NCBI GenBank assembly: GCA_029962745.1
Contig: CM057159.1
Span: 26,605,999 to 26,669,998, forward strand
DNA: 64,000 nt
Source of the DNA: Echinometra lucunter
Lineage: Eukaryota > Echinodermata > Echinoidea > Camarodonta > Echinometridae
Reading direction: 5' to 3'
Shown: positions 1 to 10,735 of the stretch, piece by piece
Numbering within the stretch: position 1 is the first letter of the stretch
How the letters are laid out: each line of letters opens with the position of its first letter
Translations under genes and position numbers: made by a program
Notes under the pieces: generated by a model
What the model saw: the letters and a program-made list of their open reading frames with translations, nothing else
The model's database searches: none
What the model was told of the DNA's origin: nothing

Positions 1-919
1 GAGCAAGAAATACGACGGGAGGTCAGACAACTGCTACTCAGTAGATGTACGAGATTACACAAGATTACCTCAAAGGTATCTGGAATAGTGATCTTTTTGA
101 GAGAGGTATCATTTTGGCAGATCATTATATTACATATTTTACAACATTCACACAAATTACAAATTCGGGATGGCTAAAAAAAAAAATTGAATTTTCAAAA
201 AAGCGGAATTTTTGTAAGCTCCAGAATTACAACTGTTAAAAAATTGTATATATGGATCAAGGAATTTCAGTACAAATTTATTACAACCTCAGTGCAAACT
301 ATTATGGAAATGTATTTTGCTATTGCGTCATTGCAATAACAACTTTGATAATACTAGGTGTCCTTAAAATGTGCCGGTATGTTTTTCAGTTTACGCATAC
401 GCCGAATCTGCTTTAACAATGCTACATCGAGCATGCCTTTAAAAAAACTGTCAAATGTTTTTATAGAAAAAAAAAGATATTGATTCCTTTGTAAATGAAA
501 ATTTGATTTTCTGTAAAAGATAAATATTGCCTCGGTATGTTTTTCAGTTTACGCATATGCCGAATCCGCTTTTTTTACATCGGGCATGCTTCGAAAAAAT
601 TGTCAACATTTCTAGGAAAATATAGATATCCGAGCTGTTTTTGTCAACCAATATCCAGTTTTCAGTAAAGGACGAATATACGCGCCGAAAGACGAAGAAA
701 AAACATCAGTATGCCTAAAAACCAGTTTCAAAGTGAGATTTCGATCATTAGGAGACTCAGTACACAGTTTCATTCTTGTTATGTGGTAGATAACTATACG
801 TGTAACGTATAAGACGCAGACTGGATAAAGACATCAAATCCGCCCTTCCCCCTTTCGAAAAAAAAAAATGGTGTGGCATGATATTCTACAAAAAAGTGCT
901 CCCGCCTTCTCAAATTATG
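1..919. other. Left-edge non-coding sequence
   Basis: I see no convincing gene here. Frame 1 is open from the window edge to about base 171 and has an AAG|GTATCT donor-like site near base 77, so a partial exon at the extreme edge cannot be excluded. The rest is AT-rich and contains the two-copy repeat listed separately. Confidence 0.4.
374..690. repeat. Two-copy tandem repeat, period about 158 bases
   Basis: A block beginning CGGTATGTTTTTCAGTTTAC near 375 recurs near 533. After it the two copies keep matching (CGCATAYGCCGAATC, then an ACATCG-GCATGC segment and a CTGTCAA/TTGTCAA segment). Divergence is moderate. No coding potential is visible. Confidence 0.7.
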
Positions 920-1390
920 GAGGTGAATTGCCACTTGGTCTAATCCCACCTTATCTAATACTCGTTTGGTCTCATCCCAGATGGTGTAATCCCAATTCGT
1001 CTAAAACCAGTTCATCAAATAACCATTTGGTCTAATTGCCACTTAGCCCCTTTACCATTTCGTCTAATTTCCAGTTAGGCTATGCCCATTTCGTCTAATA
1101 CACACTTGTTCTAGCACTACTTAGTGTATCTGATTAGACGAACTGGTAATAGATCAAATGGTCATGAGACGAAAGGAGGAAAACCAAGTAGACGAAGTGG
1201 CAATTAGACCATGTGATCGTTAGACAAAATGACGTTTATTCCTAGTGGGTATAAAGTTATAAACCAAGTGATGAGTGGACCAAACGGCAATTAGACCAAA
1301 TTGATAGTAGACCAAATGGGTTTAGCCATAGTGGTGATAGACGATCTAGGAATTAGACCAACTGGTATTAGATCAAGTCCATTCTGGACC
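920..1390. repeat. Fold-back array of degenerate GGTCTAAT/CGTCTAAT units
   Basis: The left arm (about 935-1110) is a run of degenerate units of roughly 20 bases built on TTGGTCTAATNCCA and TTCGTCTAAT. The right arm (about 1130-1385) holds the reverse complement, ATTAGACCAA and ATTAGACGAA units. The turn is near 1115-1130. Both arms are themselves tandem arrays, so the block is a palindrome of a satellite-like repeat. No ORF spans it. Confidence 0.75.
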
Positions 1391-1699
1391 CTTAACTGCA
1401 CCTTTTATGTTATATTTTTAATTTATTCATTTCCTCATCTTGCTTATCGGAAATATTCTTTAGCGAGCCCCTTCTGATTTTTGTTTGTTTGTTGTTTTTT
1501 TTTACAAAGTAATGGATTACATTGAGTTACTAGTTTATAGAGCATATTTCAGTGATGTACTCATCGTATTCTAACTGTAAAGCTGACGAATGGTCCTCGA
1601 GGGAAGACTATAATGCTCCTACTGATTAATATCGTCTGATTATGTTGTCTTTTTGTCAAGAATTAATTCAATCTGCTTCCGAATGATTATCCTTATTTC

Positions 1700-1890
1700 A
1701 ATTTCAATTCAATTTCATTTCAATTCATTCATTTATTTAACCATCAAAACATAATACACAAAGTAGGGTTATAACAAAACAATTAACAAAACACAATGAT
1801 GATTTGGTGACCCCGGAGAAAGTAGAGCTTATAAAAAAGGGGACACCAAATTAAAATACAAAAATATAAACAATTAATATACAAGGAAAA
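1700..1890. repeat. Possible retroposon-derived AT-rich tail
   Basis: The stretch TTCATTTATTTAACC followed by A-rich DNA (ACAAAACAATTAACAAAACAC) resembles an antisense retroposon 3' end. A similar-looking tail lies at about 3955-4130. The resemblance is by eye only. Confidence 0.3.
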
Positions 1891-2520
1891 TGACAATAAG
1901 CAAGACCATTGAAAGACCACTGAAAGACCGGAAATTTTGACAGATCTCTCAATCAGTGTCAATGATCTTCAGCATGCTTTCACTGATCTCCGAGATCTTT
2001 CATGGTCCCTCAGTGACCTTTCAGTGATTTTCATGGTTCCCATCAAATTTTGAACCGGTTTAAAATAGTCTTTCAGCGGTCTTTCAGAAAAATGGTCTTT
2101 CAGCAGTCTTTCAGCGATCTCGATCTCAAAGAGCGCTCAAGGCTCTCAAGTCTCTCAAGAAATGCCACATTTTTGGAGAAATTTGTTATCTCAGAGGTCT
2201 CTCAGAGATCTCAATTGTTCTCTCAAAATTCTCTCAGAGATCTCGGTCGGTCTCCCAGAGATCTCTCGATGATCTCAGTCAGTCTGTCAGATGATCTTTC
2301 ATTGATCTCTTAATAGTCTCATTGGTCTCTCAATGAACGCTCGGCGATCTTCAAGGTTCTCAGATCTCTGAGAAATTTGCTGGAAAATTACTTCTTGTTC
2401 TTTCAATGATCTTTCAAGGGGTTTTAGATCGAGCCATTCCACAGAGATACTATTTTTCTCTGGTCTTGGAGTCTACCGAGAGATCTTGCCAATTTTTGGT
2501 CCCTCTCAAGGGTCTCCGCT
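1890..2520. repeat. Degenerate short-period repeat of TCTCAGNGATCT
   Basis: About 600 bases are built from very degenerate units of 10-12 bases on the themes CTTTCAGTGATCT, TCTCAGAGATCT and GGTCTTTCAG. It starts with the opposite sense (GAAAGACCACTGAAAGACC near 1910-1930) and switches to CTTTCAG/CTCTCA units. An 87-codon frame across it encodes only Ser/Leu/Arg-rich filler and is not taken as a gene. Confidence 0.7.
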
Positions 2521-3479
2521 CTGTGGAGTGGGGGCCTTGGGAACAGTGGTTTGGAGTCTTGATAAAAATATGATGCAGGGAAAGCACAATTATTCTTATT
2601 CTTATATTCTTAAAACGCGCTAACCTTTGAAATACATGAAATAGGAATGCAATGTTCTGGATTGTTATGAAATCTATTTGATGGTGATGGTAATAATTAT
2701 CATGCAATGTAGTACATCAAATTTTCTATTGGATGACCTGATGTATACATAAAGTAGCCGTGAATCATTGTAGACTGTGTTTGTTGAACCATGTTGCACA
2801 ATTATTGCTTCTTTAAAAAAAAAAAAAAAGCTATAACATGAGTCGTCAACTTAAAAGTATTTTAGGAAACTAGAGAAAACATTGTTGTGTAATCTGGTAA
2901 CCTTCACAGTATGCGGGTTTAATGACTGTTATTTCACAAGTTCATAAAGTGAAAAGCAATGTTCTGTAAAGCTTGCTCTATTGTTATAACTATCATGACT
3001 ACATTGGGTGATTTCAAGTTTGGTGTTTACCTTTTGGTATTAAAGATAAAACTGGTCTTGGGACAACTGTCACTTGGAGTTGAGCTGTCAATAATGTCAT
3101 TTGGACCACTTTTGTAAACTCAGATTAGGTGTTGGAGCTATGAAAAGCAATCTAAATTGTGTTTCTAACACCAACACCAGCACCAACACCAAACTTGAAA
3201 TCATCCATTGTTCGTCTTCCGTGTCTGTGTGTGATATCAAAATAATTTTGTTCACACTAGTATTTGTATAATTCTATTATTAGTACATTGGGCAATGAAC
3301 ATGATGAACGAGAGTCATACTCTCGTACCTACCCCCACGTCTACTCCAAAAGAGTAAGATGTGACAATATGAATTGCCCCTGAATAATACCACTGTATAT
3401 TTTTGGTACAGAATGTCGCAATCGGAACAGAATTCCAATACATTTACGTATGCGTCGAATATGATCTTGCCCAATTAGA
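2521..3479. other. Intergenic, nothing recognised
   Basis: AT-rich DNA with a 15-base A run near 2815. Near 3165-3195 there is a small direct repeat (ACACCAACACCAGCACCAAC). No splice-bounded open frame or RNA gene was recognised. Confidence 0.5.
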
Positions 3480-3965
3480 TGTTTATTGTTTGTTAGGCCT
3501 ACAGAAGTTGCTTCATCAACCTCTTCAAATTTCTATCCACCTATTTCCACTTTACCATGGTAGATAGAAGCTGGTTTTTTTTTTCCTTCTGCTGCCAGTT
3601 AGCATGAATTTTGTGTTCATAAGCTTGATAGTAAGTCCATCTGAAGTGCATCGTTCCTGCTTTTTCTTTATATCAATGTTCACTTCATTTCATCAGTTTC
3701 CTCTTGATTAGCCTGAAGGTATCATATGAATTAGAGTCATCTGCAAATAATCTAAAATCAGTGAAATAGGAATAGATATATCACTTATATAAAGTAAGAA
3801 CAAGGTTGGCCGTAAAACTGAGCCTTGGGGAACACCTCGTTTAATTTCCTTTTTCTAAGACATCTTTTCTCCACACTCAACTCAATGATGCCTTTCTTCT
3901 ACGTAGCCTTCAAACCATTTACATGGAATACCCCATTCATAGGTTGAGAGTTTGTATCTATTTAT
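3480..3965 (-). pseudogene. Broken non-LTR retrotransposon reverse transcriptase fragment
   Basis: Read on the minus strand, this stretch carries successive reverse-transcriptase blocks in the right order. GIPCKWFEGYVEER lies near 3905-3945, and KRGVPQGSVLRPTLFLLYIS near 3785-3835. LFADDSNS follows near 3730-3755 and contains the catalytic Asp pair. NTKFML lies near 3595-3620. The GVPQGS block and the FADD block are in different frames, so the copy is frameshifted, and more stops follow. The order and motifs fit a Jockey/CR1-like LINE palm domain. Upstream and downstream parts of the element are not recognisable, so this is a dead fragment. The clade assignment is inference. Confidence 0.8.
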
Positions 3966-5934
3966 TTATTTATTTAATTCACATATTTATACATTCTCAT
4001 TCAGATTAAAAACTGGTCTGAAAGGTCCTGTCATATTTAAAAACACAAATATATACAAATTTCACAAAATAAAATTTTACGATGACATAAAAATAAAACG
4101 TAACATCGAAATACAATAATACATATAGTAAAACAGACAATATCAAGTGCATTACGCTAAATGTATGTCAGAGCATTGTGATTGTGGTATCCTGGCGGTG
4201 AATGTGAAATCCTAATTTCACTGGCTACACTATTAGAAATTCAAAGGATTTTATTGTTAGAAACTTTAAGCGCAAATTTCAGGGGGGGGGGGGTGTTTTG
4301 TTTTTATATCCCGTTGCCGAAACTATTTTAGGCTTCCAATCTTTCAGTCTTTGAAATACCCATAAGATGATGCTAGCATAGCAGTGTATGTAGCGACACC
4401 ATCTCGGTTATGTCGGTCAGACTGAACATAATCAATACCCCAGTCACAAGGACGCGCTCGACATCAGTCTGACAACATTACTGATCGAACAAAAAAGTAC
4501 ACATTACCCTCAAATGGCTAAGCATCGATCGATTAGCAGTGAGTGTGGAATCGGATTAGCAGTGCGACTGGGGTATATTATAATAGTCATCAATGCCTTC
4601 TGCAGTGAACCTCGTAATCCAGAAGAAGGTCATTTAATTAATTCCGTCATCGCCCATGTAAAAGCGCCCAAACATATCATGGATTTCCTCCAATATTCAA
4701 CAGTGCATTTAAGCCTATAATGATGTATTTTTTAAAGAAATGCAGCACCACCAAAGGTCTTGAGACCTTCGTAAGGTATTCAAGGTATCCTATGGATTTT
4801 ATGGTCCTTGTTTAGGAATGTGTTAGGATTTATTTTGACCCAATATACTGAGTTACTGACTTCAGTTCAGATGGAAGGTCAAATGGCCTATTACGTCTGT
4901 ATTCTTAACATCAACTGTTAATTGCGAGTTTCATTGCAAGAAAGTTGATTTAAATGTAATGAAAAAAAAAAAGACTTGCATATTTTCAAGATTAAGAACA
5001 ATCTTCAGATTGAATTTACAGAGAAAGGTAACGGTATTTCAGTCGATGTTTGTCAGTATGGCTATGTTTAGCACCATGGTGCGATTGGTTTTATGGGTAA
5101 AATAATCAAAATGCATATACGTACTATGTAGATGGGTATAATAGGTGACTCAGAGCTATTATACGGTTTATAGTCTAAAGAAATCTTTCGTAAGTGATTG
5201 CTAAGGATTATCAGAAAACAACTGACCTTAGATCGTAGATTGTCACATAGAGGATTGTGCAATTTTTTTAACATGACCACAAAAAGTATCTGTATTAAAA
5301 AAAAGGGATTATATACCAAGCATTAGAAAAGAATTGATCAGCAAAGATTTTTTTTTTTTTTCACGAAGGGGGTGACCCTGTCTGTCCTCGTGAAATATTA
5401 TGGGGACATATTTCCTACCCTCATCCTAAGAACGGATTAACGTTCTTGCTGGGAAACAGTTGCACTAGACGTTGCCAAGGTCCCAAGTAAAAATACGAAA
5501 AGCGGTTTGCAATCCCGCTTATGAAATTTAAGCTTGGACGTATCCAGGATATGGCAAAGGGGGAAAAATACAAGTTCGAAACCTTTTCAACGATCAAGGG
5601 GGATAGATTATTTGAAATTTTCTCGGTAATATCTCCTTAAAATGTCTGACAAGGTAAGTAAAAGGTTATTATTTTTCAGATGTCTTCTGGGTCCAGAATG
5701 ATGTAATCGGGAACACTTTGGATTCATGAAACACGACCTTATGAAACACCGGGATATGCGTACTTGACCTTCTAAAATGGCGGATTTTCGCCAATAATAA
5801 CACAGTATCATTTGATGATCTATAGTTCTTTAAGTAGGTTACTTGACCATGTTGACAAAAGACAGAGGCTTGAAGATAGAGTGGTCAAGATATGGAGTTC
5901 AAGACCAATGTCTAAACAGAGAGGTGTAAAAGCC
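3966..5934. other. Intergenic, repeats only
   Basis: An AT-rich stretch (3955-4130) adjoins the reverse transcriptase fragment. It is followed by an 11-base G run near 4282, a T run with a small hairpin (TTTCACGAAGG..CTCGTGAAA) near 5350-5395, and otherwise undistinguished DNA. No gene recognised. Confidence 0.5.
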
Positions 5935-6470
5935 GTATCTCACCAACGGAGACGTCGCCGCGACGTCTCCATTTTTTTGCAAATATGTCTGCAAGATGTC
6001 TCCGCGGCAAAAAATGGTTTGCGCTCTCACTAAGGCGCTACTTCTAGGAGCCTAATCGGAGACGTCTCCACGCCAGGTGTAAATCACTTAGCTTGGAATT
6101 TGCGGAGACATCTCCACGACGTCTCTAAGACGTCTCCTCAGTCGCGGCGAACGCTCTGAGACGTCTCCTCAGTCACGGCGACCTCTCTGAGACGTCTCCT
6201 CAGTCGCGGCGAAGTCTCTGAGACGTCTCCTATAGTTGTAGCAAAATTTCCGCGACCTCGCAGAAACAAATAATCTCCGCAACTGATGGAGACGTCTCCG
6301 ACATCTAGCAGAGACTGGAAAAAGTCTCCAAAAATCGAACATGTTCGAATTTCTTGTGACTCTTCGGAGATTTCATAATTTTCAGGAGACGTCTCTGCAA
6401 CTAGCAAAATCTGGAGTCGCAAACTAGTCGTGAACTAGTTTCAAGCCCAGTGAGATATTTACACCTTCGC
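5935..6470. mobile_element. GACGTC-rich fold-back element with internal 31-base minisatellite
   Basis: The ends are weak inverted repeats: GTGTAAAAGCCGTATCTCAC near 5925-5945, and TGAGATATTTACACCT near 6450-6466. Inside are many copies of the self-complementary core GAGACGTCTC. About 3.3 tandem units of 31 bases run from about 6128 to 6235, each AGACGTCTCCTCAGTCRCGG followed by CGAnnnCTCTG. No transposase is present. It is best read as a non-autonomous fold-back element with a satellite inside. Confidence 0.65.
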
Positions 6471-8672
6471 TGGTCTAAATAATACACACAAAACCAACAA
6501 CATAAACAAAATCTCCTCTCTCTGTTGCACATTCCGGTCTTTTGAAAGTACGTTTCGCTCCAATGCACCTGCCTTCATGGCCTTCCTTGCAAACGAAGCT
6601 TTTGTTTGACAAAAGGTTCCCCTTTAGCATTGTCTGATCGAACTAGTCTACCACATGTTAGCCCCATGATCATATAGTATTGAACCGACACGTCACCGGG
6701 TTAGGTTTGAATGTCATAGCACTCTGTGCACTTTCTTCCTGTTCCTTCAATACTTTGCCAGTACTGTCTAAAAGAATCTTGCCTTTTCTTTCATGATGGC
6801 GGCTATCAGGACGTCTTGTTAAATGCAGACCAGGGATTCGGTGGTATTCAAAGTGGCGTTGAGAAGAACTGAGGGGGAGCGATGGCGGCGAACCCTTCTC
6901 CATGTGAGTATATAGTACGATTGTGCTGATATTATGTTCATCATTATCACTGAAATAATACAAATCAGTATTCATTTTTATAAGATTTTCTGCTTTGTGA
7001 TCTTTGATCCAATTAATGGTCTTGTTAAGTAAGTCCATGTCAAAAAATGTTAGCTTTATACTTAAAACACAATTCATTTTGCCTATATGGTGCCGATATG
7101 TACGATTCTAAAAAAAACCTTTTCTCAAAGTCACAACGAGTAGGCCTATGCTGGCAATTATAAATAATCCATGACTGCACTATCAGTGGTTTTGAGTTGT
7201 CGAAACTCTCTTTAGCTAATGATGAAATTATGCGAAGGTCGGGTTCACTGGCATGATTATGTTTTATTATAAACAGAAAAAACAACCTCAAATTTGGAGT
7301 AGAGTATACTTGAAAAGTATCTTGCATTATGTTTAACGATATCGTACAATGATTTCGTTTAGAACTTTTCATTGTAGCACAGCAATTAATATTCTCCATT
7401 GTCCTACAAGCGTTTGGCAACAAATGCATTGAACTCAAATTGTATATGATTGTCCATACGTTGGAAAAGCCGAATACAGACTTTGTCGTCACTCGAAGAA
7501 ACTAGAGCAGTGATTTTTGCCTATGGCTGTATATATTGAGAACTGCTGTACTTCTCGTAAAGAAAACACTAAAATCAATGTTAGGAGGATGATTCCCAAG
7601 TTGAAAATGAAGCACTTTTAATTCTCCTTCAAGTATGACCTGTCTTTGGTCAATACTTTTATACCCCACTTATTGTCATTACTGTAGGAAATCACTCACA
7701 AACTACTGTATATGCATGTGTCAAAGTTAAGGGTTATGCAAGTGGACCCAGTACAATAGCGAGTGTTATCAATCCACCACCCCTTCCCATGAATAAACAA
7801 TTATTGATTAGAAAATGTATAAACAAACAAATGATAGATTAATCAATCAATCAATCAATCAATCAATGAGAAAAATAATATTCAGTGTTGATTAACCCCC
7901 TTTAGATATACAAGTGTACACTGAATTTTCGGGAGCATTCGAGGAGTCTGACAGCAAAAACCGATGCATTTTGCACATTTTTAATGTAACACCACTATTG
8001 TATGATGTGATGAAAAAAAAACCGTTGACTCGAAGAATAATAACTCCTGACAACTTTCATGTACCGTATGTACAACTTGCTTTATTAGGTTCCTCTCACA
8101 ATCATACAATAAGAGAGTGATATGACACTCAATGAGTTAGGATGTTGTTCTGTCGAATGTCTGAAGCTAACTCACTACTCTTCTTTCCCTTCTCCATATA
8201 TACTAAAATTTCCCTGAAGTCCGGCACCCTCTATGCAAATGATCCTGTGCCACTCCTGGCAACAATATAATATACAATATAAAGTAACCAAGTAATGTCC
8301 CTCCCCTTGGAAACCAAAACTGACCAATGAAACATTATTCATGATGTAAAATGCTGACATCCTGAAACAAAGATGCTGACAGGACTTTCTCTCTAAATTG
8401 TGCTGACCAGTTCTCTAAATTATGCTGACCAGTCAACAACATTAAATAAAGGTTATAATAGTATCATGTGCTGGACATGAAAAAGAGCTGACCAGTGAAT
8501 AACATCATATCATGGATTCATAAAAGGGACATGTGCTGGACATCAGTACTGCCCTCTTGACTATCAAGGTTGGCCTCTACCCAAATCACATCCTAAAGTT
8601 AAATCCCATATAACTGTACCCCAATGTACAGCTTCATAGCATGCACTGTCACATATGAAAAAAGGGCCTTCC
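6471..8672. other. Intergenic, unidentified minus-strand open frames
   Basis: Two adjoining minus-strand open frames (7040-7492, 150 codons; 6670-7077, 135 codons) are the longest non-repetitive ones in this part. Neither shows a domain, signal peptide or clear splice context that I recognise, and base use is like the surroundings. They are recorded but not called as genes. A (CAAT)n run lies at 7840-7867. Confidence 0.35.
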
Positions 8673-8965
8673 ATTCGATACCTTCACTATGAACATGACA
8701 GACGAAGAAAGCGGACAAAATAAACAACCCCTCATTCTACCCTTCACAATGGTTCTGGTAGTCAAAAGAACATCCCTTCACTGCTATTGTCTAAAATATG
8801 TGAAACAGGTGTCACATGCATATTCACCTGGAACTACATGATTAAACATAATAGCTGTGAAGGGATGCTCTTTTGACTACCAAAACCATTGTGAAGGGTA
8901 GAATGAGAGGTTGTTTATTTTGTTCGTTTTCTTTGTCCGCCATGTTCATAGTGCTTACTCCTCAT
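8673..8965. mobile_element. Long perfect-type hairpin (fold-back element)
   Basis: The left arm 8685-8780 (CACTATGAACATGACAGACG to AACATCCCTTCA) is matched by its near-exact reverse complement at 8858-8953. The arms are 96 bases each, with pairing probably continuing inward for about ten more bases (CTGCTATT / AATAGCTG). The unpaired loop is about 55-75 bases. The arms have no coding content. The structure fits a MITE or fold-back transposon. Confidence 0.85.
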
Positions 8966-9204
8966 ATCAAGGAAAAAGTTTAGAATTATGATCTTAAGTA
9001 CAATGTATTTCATGTTGTTTATCATTATTGCAAATATTTCAAATTTACAGAAATGGAAATATCGGTTTTTAAAATAAAACTCTTCTTTTAATTCGTGTCA
9101 CCAATAGCCCCCTGAAACGGGAAATTATCTCAATTGAGCAGAAAACCCCAACCGCGGGACAAGGGTGAACTTGTATACTGCACGTGAAGAACACATGAAT
9201 TGGT

Positions 9205-9990
9205 GCAGATGGACCCCACGCAGAGCAAGAATAGATAATCGAAGCAATCAGTAACCATGTTTCTTTAGACGCAGACCACATCATATGCCTTGTATGTGCA
9301 TGTAAACAACATCAATTTGTTAAAACTGTTTGGTTGGTAACGACGTACTCTGCAGTTTCATACGGCCATTCTGGTTAAGTTTTCTTCTGGGTAGTTAACA
9401 ACAACAAAAAAAAGCGAAGAAAGTATTTGAAAATATTTATTACATTATTTTGTTTCTTTTCTTTTGGACCAGATGGACCCCACGTAGAGCAAATATGGAT
9501 ATATAACCACAATCAATAACCATGCTTCTTTAGATGCAGACAAATAAAAATATATGCTTGTAAACAACATCAATTTGTTATTGGTTGTTAACGATGCACT
9601 CTATACCCACAGATTTATACTGCCATTCTGGTTAATTTTCTTCTGGGTAGTTAACAAAAGAAGCGAAGCAAATATTTGGTTATAAATTGTTTCTTTTCTT
9701 TTGGACCAGATGTACCCCACGTAGAGCAAATATAGATATAGAACCACAATCAATAACCATGCTTCTTTAGATGCAGGCACATCAAAATGTCTTGCATGTA
9801 AACAACATCAATTTCTAAAACTGTTTGGTTGGTAACGATGTACTCTTATATACCCACAGTTTCATACATGTACGGCCATCCTGGTTATTTTTAAGTATTA
9901 CAGAATATTGATCAAATTTGCTTCTGGTAGTTAACAAAAGAAACGAGGCAAATATTTGAAAATAATTGTTATATTTGTTTCTTTTCTTTA
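9205..9990. repeat. Three tandem copies of a 237-265 base unit
   Basis: Units begin at CAGATGGACCCCACG (9205), CAGATGGACCCCACGTAGAG (9470) and CAGATGTACCCCACGTAGAG (9707). Each continues with AACCATG(C/T)TTCTTTAGA, GTAAACAACATCAATTT, a TGTACTCT-like segment, GCCATYCTGGTTA, and CTTCTGGGTAGTTAACA. Copies 2 and 3 are closest. The array ends near 9990. Confidence 0.85.
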
Positions 9991-10453
9991 TTTTGATGTC
10001 TCTTCGAACTATTGCTTGCTTTATGGCAAGAAACAAGATGCAGTTTGCAATAAAGCAATCCTTAATTCCTTGTATCAATCTTGACATATAGCGTATTTTG
10101 TCAAATATTTACCTAGCGGAGTTCAAGTGACCGTGTTTTTGAAAGCTTTCTGTGTCCAAAGACAATCTCTCAACAGTTGTTCTAGAGTTAAAGTTCAAAT
10201 GATTCTTTATAGACCCCATACTTGAGGAAAGCGTGGACATTTGTGAAAGTTTACGGAAGATGAACAAATAAATTGTGCTGAAACATTTCCATTTCACTTT
10301 GCCATTTTGGATAGTTCTTGATTTATGAATAATAGGCTTGTTTTGAATGGCCATTGAGTCACAATAGCGATCACATTCACAGGTCTTTATTGGAACATGA
10401 TATCAATTAAGATAAAAGCCGACTGACTTTAGCTGGCTTGTAGTAGGCGAGAG

Positions 10454-10735
10454 GAATTTTTGTTGTTGTTGTTGCTATGATGATGATGATAATAACAACA
10501 ACGATGATGATGATAATAATAATGATAATAATAATAACACCGACTAGTAATAACAATGATGATGATGATAATGATAATCATGTACAGAATGATAATAATT
10601 ACAATAGTTGTACAGGGTGTGATGCTAATAATGATAATGAAAATAATAGTGATCAAAGATAAAAATGATAACTATAACAATAATGGTTATGATAATGATA
10701 ATAGTTATGATACTTTGAAGGAAATAACGTAGAAG
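10454..10735. repeat. Imperfect GAT/AAT trinucleotide microsatellite
   Basis: Runs of GTT, then GATGAT and AATAAT with interruptions. The frames across it give only Asn/Asp or Ile homopolymers, so it is not coding. Confidence 0.8.

Noticed and set aside
2050..2313. 87-codon plus-strand frame
   Set aside because: Lies wholly in the degenerate TCTCAG/GATCT repeat.
7040..7492. 150-codon minus-strand open frame
   Set aside because: No recognisable domain, no splice context, base composition like its surroundings. Of a length that can occur by chance in 64 kb.
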